From Macrostomum hystrix (lineage: Eukaryota > Platyhelminthes > Macrostomidae): a stretch of 64,000 nucleotides of DNA. The notes beneath the pieces were generated by a model. The model did no database searches and was not told the origin of the DNA. It saw nothing but the letters and a program-made list of their open reading frames with translations. Positions 43,601 to 53,345 of this stretch are shown in pieces; within the stretch, counting starts at the first letter, position 1; each line of letters begins with the position of its first letter. The position numbers and the translations under genes are program-made. The stretch spans positions 20,575,501 through 20,639,500 of the forward strand of contig CATNEN010000001.1 of assembly GCA_950097015.1 (NCBI GenBank). Reading direction: 5' to 3'.

Positions 43601-46600
43601 TTACGCCCTTGAGGGCCAACCTCCAAGGCACAGTGAGAGTGTACACTGCCTGACAATGAGAAAGTCAGGGCAGATATACACACCTGTGTGAGCGTATGCC
43701 TGCGTACAGTATCTGTGTGCGTGTGTGCTCAGGAGCCAGCGAAATGGGCAGAATTGCACTAAATGATGTGCCATTGCCCGCAGCCCTCCTGCAATTATTA
43801 TTATTATAATTTTTCATGCTAGTTTGCAACTTGCGCCCTAAGAATGGGCAGAACAGTGCCGTGCTGGCTGCGGGTCTACTGCCACCAACTTGTGTCTGTG
43901 ACCACAGCCCAATTCGTGGCTTTGAACGAGATTCACCTGTATTTATGATTGCAGGCGGTTGTCTCGCCGACTTCCTGAAGCTGCGCACGAGCCTTCAGTG
44001 GACCACCATTCGCAAGCTGCTGGCTGGCTTGGGCTTCGGACTGAAGGCCATCTTCTTTGTCGCATTGGGCTTTGCTAATGATGCATTTTGGGCAACTATT
44101 CTGCTCTCTGGAGCACTGGGTGAGTAGCGAGTAGCAATGGCTTCGGCTCCAATGGTATCCAACATAGCCACCGAATATCCCAAGGCCGAGCACGCTTTCT
44201 GAAACTTCATCGCTGCAGGAAATCCAAAATCCCAAACTCAGTCTAAACCCTTAATCCCCAAGATAAAATCTACAACCTATTCTCACTGCTCAGCTTCAAT
44301 CTCGATCTTGTCCAACCAGAGTGTGTTTAATTTCTGGGTTATAAAAATTCTACTTTTTACTGCCAGTTCGGTGATAATCAACGCTTGGGATCCCATGTTG
44401 AGAATGGGACTCCATTGGTGTTCTCCGTAGAACAGTAGAAGGACAACGGAGGTTTTTCAAATACTCACGTTGGTCTTTTTTATGTTTCTCCAATTTTTTT
44501 CCACAGATCGACATGAACTCCACACCTCTACAGTTTCTTGTAAAAAAATGCGAGTACTCAGAACAGTATTTTACTGCGAGTACTCACAACAGTATTTTAC
44601 TGCGAGTACTCAGAACAGTATTTTACTGCGAGTACTCACAACAGTATTTTACTGCGAGTACTCAGAACAGTATTTTACTGCGAGTACTCAGAACAGTGTT
44701 TTACTGCGAGTACTCAGAACAGTGTTTTACTGCGAGTACTCAGAACAGTGTTTTACTGCGAGTACTCACAACAGTATTTTACTGCGAGTACTGAGAACAG
44801 TATTTTACTGCGAGTACTCAGAACAGTATTTTACTGCGAGTACTCAGAACAGTATTTTACTGCGAGTACTCAGAACAGTATTTTACTGCGAGTACTCAGA
44901 ACAGTGTTTTACTGCGAGTACTCAGAACAGTGTTTTACTGCGAGTTCTCAGAACAGTGTTTTACTGCGAGTACTCAGAACAGTGTTTTACTGCGAGTACT
45001 CAGAACAGTATTTTACTGCGAGTACTCAGAACAGTATTTTACTGCGAGTACTCAGAACAGTATTTTACTGCGAGTACTCAGAACAGTATTTTACTGCGAG
45101 TACTCAGAACAGTATTTTACTGCGAGTACTCAGAACAGTATTTTACTGCGAGTACTCAGAACAGTATTTTACTGCGAGTACTCAGAACAGTAGTTTACTG
45201 CGAGTACTCAGAACAGTGTTTTACTGCGAGTACTCACAACAGTGTTTTACTGCGAGTACTCAGAACAGTATTTTACTGCGAGTACTCAGAACAGTATTTT
45301 ACTGCGAGTACTCAGAACAGTATTTTACTGCGAGTACTCAGAACAGTGTTTTACTGCGAGTACTCAGAACAGTGTTTTACTGCGAGTACTCAGAACAGTA
45401 TTTTACTGCGAGTACTCAGAACAGTATTTTACTGCGAGTACTCAGAACAGTATTTTACTGCGAGTACTCAGAACAGTGTTTTACTGCGAGTACTCAGAAC
45501 AGTATTTTACTGCGAGTACTCAGAACAGTATTTTACTGCGAGTACTCAGAACAGTATTTTACTGCGAGTACTCAGAACAGTGTTTTACTGCGAGTACTCA
45601 GAACAGTGTTTTACTGCGAGTAAAGAACAGTATTTTACTGCGAGTACTCAGAACAGTGTTTTACTGCGAGTACTCAGAACAGTATTTTACTGCGAGTAAA
45701 GAACAGTATTTTACTGCGAGTACTCAGAACAGTGTTTTACTGCGAGTACTCACAACAGTATTTTACTGCGAGTACTGAGAACAGTATTTTACTGCGAGTA
45801 CTCAGAACAGTATTTTACTGCGAGTACTCAGAACAGTATTTTACTGCGAGTACTCAGAACAGTGTTTTACTGCGAGTACTCAGAACAGTATTTTACTGCG
45901 AGTACTCAGAACAGTGTTTTACTGCGAGTACTCAGAACAGTATTTTACTGCGAGTACTCAGAACAGTATTTTACTGCGAGTACTCAGAACAGTATTTTAC
46001 TGCGAGTACTCAGAACAGTATTTTACTGCGAGTACTCAGAACAGTATTTTACTGCGAGTACTCAGAACAGTATTTTACTGCGAGTACTCAGAACAGTATT
46101 TTACTGCGAGTACTCAGAACAGTATTTTACTGCGAGTACTCAGAACAGTATTTTACTGCGAGTACTCAGAACAGTAGTTTACTGCGAGTACTCAGAACAG
46201 TGTTTTACTGCGAGTACTCACAACAGTGTTTTACTGCGAGTACTCAGAACAGTATTTTACTGCGAGTACTCAGAACAGTATTTTACTGCGAGTACTCAGA
46301 ACAGTATTTTACTGCGAGTACTCAGAACAGTGTTTTACTGCGAGTACTCAGAACAGTATTTTACTGCGAGTACTCAGAACAGTGTTTTACTGCGAGTACT
46401 CAGAACAGTATTTTACTGCGAGTACTCAGAACAGTATTTTACTGCGAGTACTCAGAACAGTATTTTACTGCGAGTACTCAGAACAGTATTTTACTGCGAG
46501 TACTCAGAACAGTGTTTTACTGCGAGTAAAGAACAGTATTTTACTGCGAGTACTCAGAACAGTATTTTACTGCGAGTACTCAGAACAGTATTTTACTGCG

Positions 46601-49600
46601 AGTACTCAACAGTATTTTACTGCAGAACAGTCAGATTCTGATCGAGTGCTCACAAATCCCATAAGCGAAAATAGTTTCTAGAGAATCTTCAAGAATCTTC
46701 ATCTATACTTTTCGTCTTTGCCCTCGGGGGGAGAGCGGATGCGAAGGGGTGAAAAGGGTGCTGGATAAAATGCACAGTCGCTGCTCTATGGGGGATATAA
46801 ATATAACTGGGATATTCAGAATACAGCAGTAGCAGGAACTCCAAGTCAGCTCCTGTTCTCACCTACTTCCTGACTCCATGAGCTACACCCAGTCTATCAG
46901 TGAGCAGTTGGGTCTAGGGCATCAACAGCTCGAGAGTCCCGCTATGGTCAGGGCCAGTCAATCAAATTAGCCTCATCCCTTGGACTCGACCGTACTCAAA
47001 TTCGCTTCGGGGCGAAGTGGGCTCTGAAAGAATTCGCTGATAATCCTCTCACTTGAGCACTCACGGTGACTGCTTGCTAAGGGAGTGATAATGCTATGGG
47101 ATAAAATCTTGACTAGACCGGACTATCATCCCATTGTCAGGCATCCGATGATGTTTTATCCGTGACTTTCTATCGAAGCGTCTGAGTTTAAATCAAGTAT
47201 TTGGGCATTGAGTAACAATAGGAGCAAATAGTCTGTGAATTGAAGTGACGCAAAGCCAGTGGCACAGCCGCAGCTATTCTAAGGCGTTGCCAAAGGCTGC
47301 GTACAGCTGTTCAGTCTGTGGACTGGGGCCTGTCACGAAACCCACACAGTTTCTTCCTCAACCATTTGACTCTCGACCTCAAAGAGGGAACAAATAGAGA
47401 TGGGAAGGATTGGATAGAGTGGGAAGGGAATGAATAGAGAGGGAAGGGAATGGATAGAGAGGGAAGGGAATGAATAGAGAGGGAAGGGAATGGATAGAGA
47501 GGGAAGGGAATAGATAGAGGGGGAGAGAGTGGATAGAGTAGGGAAGCAGTGGATAGAGTAGGGAAGCAGTGGAAAGAGTGGGGAAGCAGTGGATAGATTA
47601 GGGAAGCAGTGGATATAGTAGGGAAGCAGTGGATAGAGTGGGGAAGCAGTGGAAAGAGTGGGGAAGCAGTGGATAGAGTGGGGAAGCAGTGGAAAGAGTG
47701 GGGAAGCAGTGGATAGAGTAGGGAAGCAGTGGAAAGAGTGGGGAAGCAGTGGATAGATTAGGGAAGCAGTGGATATAGTAGGGAAGCAGTGGATAGAGTA
47801 GGGAAGCAGTGGATAGAGTGGGGAAGCAGTGGAAAGAGTGGGGAAGCAGTGGATAGAGTAGGGAAGCAGTGGATAGAGTGGGGAAGCAGTGGATAGAGTG
47901 GGGAAGCAGTGGATAGATTAGGGAAGCAGTGGATAGAGTGGGGAAGCAGTGGATAGAAGAGAGTGGATATCTTGACAATGATCAAACTTAAACTATACCC
48001 TGACCTAGTTCGCGTCATTGTTGGACTAAAAATCAAATCTGCTACAATCGCAGATAGAGAAATTTGATAATCCAGTTGAGAACAAAGAATTTTTTGTTTA
48101 ACTTCAAAAGCGATAGCTCAGAGAAGTACTGAATGAAGCTGAGTAGGCTATACAAAATAGTAAAACCGGACACCACACACACACACACACAAAGAATTGA
48201 ATAGGGGAGAACAGAGGGCAGATGCGGATGAGACGGAGGTCCCCAGATTGAAAGACTGGCGAGAACAGTTGAGCAGCTGGCTCAAGTGGAGAATGCTGAA
48301 AGCCGACACTTTGGGATCTCCCTAAGGGGTCCGCTTAGTTCCCCAAAGCTCGCATTGTCGAGCATTATCGCCCAGTCCTGGCCCTGCTTGCTAAGCCGCT
48401 TAGCCAGCCCCATCCACCTGCACGGACTCCAGCCCCGTGAGCACTTTTAGTTGCCATCAGCGGCGTGAAGATTTGCTTCCTGTTTGACTTTTCTGCCTTA
48501 CGGTGAAGTGTCTCTGCTCCTTCGCTTTTATAGTGAAAGAAAGTGCGTCTGCTTGACGAGAAATTCCAGGCCCAACTCGACAGCATTTTAACACCTTTCT
48601 GACTGCCTGGGTGGCTGATACGATGAACTAACTTTCAGATACTCGTATTAACCGATAATCGAGATATTAACCGATTCTTGTCTCGAAGACACTGGTGACA
48701 AGGGGCAACTTTATAACATTGCTCAGTATCTATGGCGAATCCATATTGCTTCAATGCAATAATTAACACTACAATCAAGAAATTAGAGTAAAAATACTAA
48801 AGTAATGCATACTTAGTTGTTACAGTGGAGTCGGGAATCGAACCTCCGACCTTTAAGCTCTAATCAGGCTACGACCCCATCGAGGATAATGAATTATCCT
48901 TTCTATGGGAGTCTTTCTATTGGAGGGTGAGTGGCAGAGGGCACCAAGGTCCCTGAGCTCGATTCCGGGGCGAGGCCACATTCATTTGGGGCGCAGCCGC
49001 GGAGAGAAGGCTTGGGGGCTTGTCGTGCAATTTAAGCCGTTGAGTGCCACACTCCAAGACACAGCGTAGTGTACACTGTCTGACGATGAGAAAGTCAGGT
49101 CAGATGTACACACCTGTGTGAGCGAGTGCCTGCGTATGGTATTTGTGTGCGTGTGTGCTCAGGAGTCAGCGAAATGGGCAGAATTGCCTCCTCGCTGGCT
49201 GGGAGTCTAGTGTCACCGAATGATGTGCCATTTCCTGCAGCCCTCCTGAAATTATTATTATTATTATTATGTGAGTTTAAAGCCCTCTTCGGTATTTCGA
49301 TTCCCTACTCCAATGTAACAATCAGCTGGACACTGAACTCTGCATTGCCTCAGTTCAATCATGAGTTGTTAAAATGCTAGAAACCTGACTGAGTCGTGCA
49401 TTCCACTCCAAGAACCAGATAAAAAAAACTTAAGCGCAAAAAAACTAATTAAGGCATTCGTTTTGTCCACCCCTCCGCCTGGCAGGGTTCTCAGGACTGG
49501 CAGTGGCTGGCTACGCCGTGAACGTGATCGACTTGGCGCCAAACTTCTCAGGCCTAGTGATGGGATTTGCAAATAGTATCAGCACATTCACAGGTGAGGC

Positions 49601-51184
49601 CACATTAGAAATCCTGTTATGTAATAAAAAAAGATCGTTATTTTTTATGTAACGTTATAAAAAGTAACGAAAGTTTATAATAGTCTATTAAGAAATTTTT
49701 AGAGAACAAAAATAAGTAGCAATTTAGGATTTGGTCATTGGCTTCATCTAATCAGGCAGCTAGCAAACGGAGGCAGGAGGCAGGTATGTTCGTTCGCTAT
49801 GTTCCAACTGTCTTCTGAGCAATTTGGGCCGCAAGCAGGTTGGCCAGCAATGTCTAATTTATTTCCGTGTTCCAATTTGGCCTCAAGGGATTAAGGTGAA
49901 TTGACGAATTTCAAGAGCATTTCGGATCTTCCTCAAAGGGGATAATTATTTGGTCAGTGTAGTGGGGTGGGTGAGGGAAATCAAATTCAGATATAGAGGT
50001 CTGAACGTTAAAGTTGTAGAGAATTATTGTCGTGGGAGATTTCTAAAGAGCTCTTTATACTGACGGAAGTAAATCATATTAAATGGTACTAATGTGGCCT
50101 GTTAGACAGAATCCTAACCTGTTAGACAGAATCCTAACCTGTTAGACAGAATCCTAACCTGTTAGACAGAATCCTAACCTGTTAGACAGAATCCTAACCT
50201 GTTAGACAGAATCCTAACCTGTTAGACAGAATCCAAACCTGTTAGACAGAATCCTAACCGATTAGACACAATGGTAACCTGTTAGACAGAATCCTAACCT
50301 GTTATACAGAATCCAAACCTGTTAGACAGAATCCTAACCGGTTAGACAGAATCCTAACCTGTTAGACACAATGATAACCTGTTAGACAGAATCCTAACCT
50401 GTTTGACAGAATCCAAACCTGTTAGACAGAATCCTAACCGGTTAGACACAATCCAAACCTGTTAGACAGAATCCTAACCTGTTAGATGGAATCCTAACCT
50501 GTCAGACAGATAATAACATGTTAGACAGAATCCTAACCTGTTAGACTGAATCCTAACCTGTTAGACGGAATTCTAATCTGTTAGACAGAATACTAATCTG
50601 TTAGACAGAATCCTAACCTGTCAGACAGATAATAACCGGTTAGACACAATGATAACCTGTCAGACAGAATCCTAACCTGTTAGACTGAATCCTAACCTGT
50701 TAGACAGAATCCTAACCTGTCAGACAGATAATAACCGGTTAGACACAATGATAACCTGTCAGACAGAATCCTAACCTGTTAGACTGAATCCTAACCTGTT
50801 AGACAGTATAAGCAAACACAGGTAAATAACCAGTTAGACACCGAAACCAGCTGTTTGAGCAGTCTACTCAATGAGCGCTTGGCTGCTGGCCCACCCGCAG
50901 GCATGATGTCCACAGTGATTGCAGCCATGATAGTCAGAAGCAACGGTGACACGGATCGAGTCAAATTGGAGTGGCAGATTGCTCTGAGCAGCGCAGCGGC
51001 TACTCAACTAATCGCCGGAGCTGTTTACCTGCTGTTCGCCTCTGCTGAGGAGCAGTCTTGGACTTTTGATTCTCCAGACTCGGCTGCCGATGTTCAGTCG
51101 TCGACCAGTGCCTCGGTGGAGCGACGAGCTAGGACTGATCGACATCGGGATCGGGATAGAGAGATAGTCGCTGATGTCTGCTAG
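40700..51184 (+). CDS. SLC17-family transporter (VGLUT/sialin-like)
   Basis: Membrane transporter of organic anions; the relatives load glutamate into synaptic vesicles or export sialic acid from lysosomes. Exons: 40700-41783 (donor GTAAGA), 43955-44119 (acceptor GATTGCAG, donor GTGAGT), 49486-49593 (acceptor GGCAG, donor GTGAGG), 50901-51184 (acceptor CACCCGCAG, stop TAG); every junction is phase 1, total 546 residues with about 12 membrane segments. Seen: KRYLIALLCCIGLTVVIGMR (TM1), luminal loop with NVT, GYLVASPVGGYL, RLLQGLAEGCLIPAVFGV, GPEGERSSLL (the family ER pair), VPWKEIFKSRQVYAIFF, LFVPIGGCLADFL, YAVNVIDLAPNFSGLVMGFA. The last two are typical of VGLUT and sialin. The C-terminal 50 residues are acidic then basic. 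ATG 40700 is the first in frame after TAA 40688; a different-frame ATG at 40735 also gives a plausible short peptide. Subfamily and substrate unresolved. Confidence 0.92.
41784..43465. other. First part of SLC17 intron 1
   Basis: No exon or array. CTATATATAAGCCAGG at about 42413-42428 is TATA-like on the gene strand and could serve an internal promoter; no supporting exon was found. Short ORFs at 42714-43016 and 43168-43449 are not convincing. Confidence 0.35.
43470..43820 (+). mobile_element. SINE-A, full-length tRNA-derived element
   Basis: The head has A box TGGCAGAGCGG and B box GTTCGATTCC with tRNA-like spacing. The body includes GGGGCGTAGCCGCGGAGAGA, CCAACCTCCAAGGCACAGTG and GTGTGCGTGTGTGCTCAGGA, with a 3' tail of ATT repeats. 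Related copies are at 48917-49271 (near full), 43830-43925, 19505-19640, 9832-9885 and 9905-10010. Confidence 0.82.
43830..43925 (+). mobile_element. SINE-A tail fragment
   Basis: GAATGGGCAGAACAGTGCC and GCTGGCTGCGGGTCTACTGC resemble the 3' half of SINE-A. It follows the full-length copy and ends about 30 bp before the SLC17 exon 2 acceptor. Confidence 0.5.
44553..46625. repeat. 26-bp minisatellite in SLC17 intron 2
   Basis: About 80 units of 26 bp with core TTTTACTGCGAGTACTCAGA then ACAGT. Rare marker variants (GTACTGAGAAC at about 44788 and 45772; CAGTAGTTTACTG at about 45188 and 46172) recur at a 984-bp offset, showing a block duplication of about 38 units. Since 26 is not a multiple of three, all frames cycle, producing long false ORFs. 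Confidence 0.96.
46640..47390. other. SLC17 intron 2 unique stretch with a SINE-B fragment
   Basis: Mostly featureless. 47255-47340 on the minus strand matches the 3' part of SINE-B (CCCCAGTCCACAGACTGAAC and GTACGCAGC-like sequence). Confidence 0.5.
47395..47960. repeat. 20-bp minisatellite in SLC17 intron 2
   Basis: About 28 units of GGGAAGCAGTGGATAGAGTA with alternating AAAGAGTG variants. The first part (47395-47520) is a related GAATGAATAGAGAGGGAAGG version. The variant order repeats over about 160 bp. Confidence 0.93.
48172..48191. repeat. CA dinucleotide microsatellite
   Basis: About nine CA units in SLC17 intron 2. Confidence 0.9.
48826..48886 (-). mobile_element. SINE-B head fragment, minus orientation
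   Basis: GTGGAGTCGGGAATCGAACC is the reverse complement of the SINE-B B-box region; the rest covers the A-box half of the tRNA-like head. Confidence 0.7.
48917..49271 (+). mobile_element. SINE-A, near full-length copy
   Basis: Matches 43470-43820 throughout, including the ATT-repeat tail (about 49251-49271), but lacks about 22 bp of the head between A and B boxes. Lies between two SINE-B fragments. Confidence 0.8.
49280..49390 (+). mobile_element. SINE-B middle fragment
   Basis: GATTCCCTACTCCAATGTAA then CACTGAACTCTGCATTGCCT and CAGTTCAATCATGAGTTGTT correspond to the SINE-B body. Confidence 0.65.
49594..50097. other. Start of SLC17 intron 3
   Basis: AT-rich intron sequence; no feature recognised. 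Confidence 0.4.
50098..50805. repeat. 20-bp minisatellite in SLC17 intron 3
   Basis: About 35 units of CCTGTTAGACAGAATCCTAA; the first seven are identical, later ones vary (AATGATAACC, AGATAATAACC). A block starting near 50495 is partly repeated near 50615 and again near 50725. Confidence 0.95.
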
Positions 51185-51221
51185 AGCTCTGCTGGGGACC
51201 TGTGTTGTCTGTTGTCTTAAA

Positions 51222-51375
51222 AGTAGGTCTGCTGGATGGGGCAAGAGGTATGTACATTGGGGGACTGACTGACTGCAGGACTGCTGGATAAGGCAAGGGG
51301 TATGTACATTGGGGGACTGACTGACTGAAGGACTGCTGGACGGGGCAAGGGTTATGTACCTTGGTGGCTGACTGC
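51222..51375. repeat. ~63-bp tandem repeat in the SLC17 3' UTR
   Basis: Two and a half copies containing GGTATGTACATTGGGGGACT and GGACTGCTGGATAAGGCAAG, beginning about 40 bp after the stop. Confidence 0.85.
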
Positions 51376-51757
51376 ATGCTTGGTACATGGTGTGTATGTG
51401 AAGTCCTAAATGTTTTAGTCGTGGACTTATTTTGTACAATTTTGTAAGAATTCACTGGACAATCAATAGCATATCACACATCTCACTAGCTTCTGAGCAA
51501 GTGACAGAGCCCAAGCAATTTCTAGTTTTGCTGCTTCCGTAGAATGTACTTTGCACTGTGACTGGTTTTGTGCCATATTTTGACAGCATACAGGCTAGTT
51601 AGTATGAGCATTAGAGTACTGCGATTTCAAGAATCGTGTAGTTTAAGATACTTCCCCGCACAAAGATAATATCTATTATTATACTCTTAAAACATTTGTC
51701 GTTGTGAAGTTCTGTAAAATGTACTAAATTTAGCTTTCTAAAACTAATTTAGTGGCC

Positions 51758-51763
51758 AATAAA
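51758..51763 (+). terminator. Candidate SLC17 polyadenylation signal AATAAA
   Basis: GGCCAATAAAACTATC, 574 bp after the stop. Another AATAAA is at about 51840. Confidence 0.45.
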
Positions 51764-52029
51764 ACTATCAATTAAAAGGCTTGGTTCTGATCTGTTAACA
51801 GACATTGCTCACTCAAAGAATCTGCCAGCTTAGCTTAAGAATAAAAATGGCGGCATATGTGTTTGTTTCGTTACCTATTTATTGCTAAAAAATATATATA
51901 TATACATATATATGTTTTTTATCTATGATCGATACATACTGGTTGAATTCGATAAGTTGGTTAATTAATTATTAGGCAGTCTATGGGATAACTTCATGTG
52001 AATAAGAATGAAAATTCTTCGAGTTGGTT

Positions 52030-52475
52030 GGTTTTGAGAATTTACATAGGGGATTCTCCGAGGTTGGTAGGCTTGGGAATGTACATGTGGAATTCTCCGA
52101 GGTGGTAGGCTTGGGAATGTACGTCGGGGATTCTCAGAGGTTGATTGACTTGAGAATGTACATGGGGGATTCTCCGAGGTTGGTAGGCTTGGGAATGTAC
52201 ATGTGGGATTCTCCGAGGTGGTAGGCTTGGGAATGTACGTCGGGGATTCTCAGAGGTTGATTGGCTTGAGAATGTACATGGGGGATTCTCCGAGATTGGT
52301 AGGTTTGGGAATGTACATGGGAGATTCACCGAGGTTGGTAGGCTTGGGAATGTACATGTGGGATTCTCCGAGGTGGTAGGCTTGGGAATGTACGAGTACG
52401 TGGGGGATTCTCCGAGGTGGTAGGCTTGGGAATGTACGTGGGGGATTCTCCGAGGTTATTCCGCTAATGTACATA
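52030..52475. repeat. ~38-bp minisatellite between SLC17 and SLC25A11
   Basis: About twelve units of 36-39 bp with GGCTTGGGAATGTACATG and GGGATTCTCCGAGGTTGGTA. A pair of units differing as CATGTGG and CGTCGGG recurs at about 125 bp. Confidence 0.92.
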
Positions 52476-52479
52476 TCGA

Positions 52480-53345
52480 TATTCGAAGGCAGGTTGGCTG
52501 GCGAATGTACATTTATGGTTCTGATTGTATACAAGGTCAATTCATGAAGGTTTCGATAGTGAAATGGAGTTCGACTTTGATAGAAAGAAAAACTAACAAA
52601 GTGATTGAAATACCATACTGACTCCAAGTTTAAATTTGTTCTAAAAGTTTAATAAATAATTCATTAAAACGCAAGCAATACTCTATCAATCTTGATATGA
52701 AATCGTAGCTCAAATTTAGAAAGTCCTGATCTCACACATAGAGTCCAGCATTTTAAGATCCACGAAAGAAATCACATAATAATGGATAGTGCATAATTAA
52801 TCATACCAAATATGATTACACCAATTCAAAATAGCACTATATGAAGGTCAAACACGAATACAGGAAGCATTCGCACCACGAACAACTGTTTCATGCCAAT
52901 AAAGTAAAATAAAATAGCATTGGTTAGAGCTAGAAACAAACATTTTTTCGTAGAATTCAAGTTAAAATTTTAAGGACAGAACAAACTTGATAAATTTATA
53001 ACTTCGTGCAAAAATCCTACCTGTAAAAAGACAAACAAGAAAAAGTCAAAAGCTTGAAACATGCCTTCCCCTTTAAATAGACTTCGATCGATAATAATAG
53101 ATGCTATTTTTAGAAACTCTCGCATGGAATCCCTCTGTTGAACAGCCTTGATCTCAGCCAATAAACTTTTTAATTCCAATTTTTCATTGACATGGTTTGT
53201 GACAAAACTAATAGAATCTAATAAGTTGCATGATAATAATAAAAAGTGCATTCGGACATGGCTAATATATATGAGTATGCAAATCCTTAGCAGAATCCGT
53301 AAACGATACTTCAAATCGTTAAGCTCCCGGCTTAACAGAGAAAGT
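52480..53345. other. 3' flank of SLC25A11, AT-rich
   Basis: Probably 3' UTR and spacer of two convergent genes. The minus-strand ORF 52970-53365 overlaps the SLC25A11 stop in another frame and has no recognisable domain; not accepted. Confidence 0.4.

Noticed and set aside
44470-46681. Several overlapping plus-strand ORFs of 150-409 codons with FTASTQNS repeats
   Set aside because: Frames cycling through a 26-bp array that lacks stops; located in an SLC17 intron.
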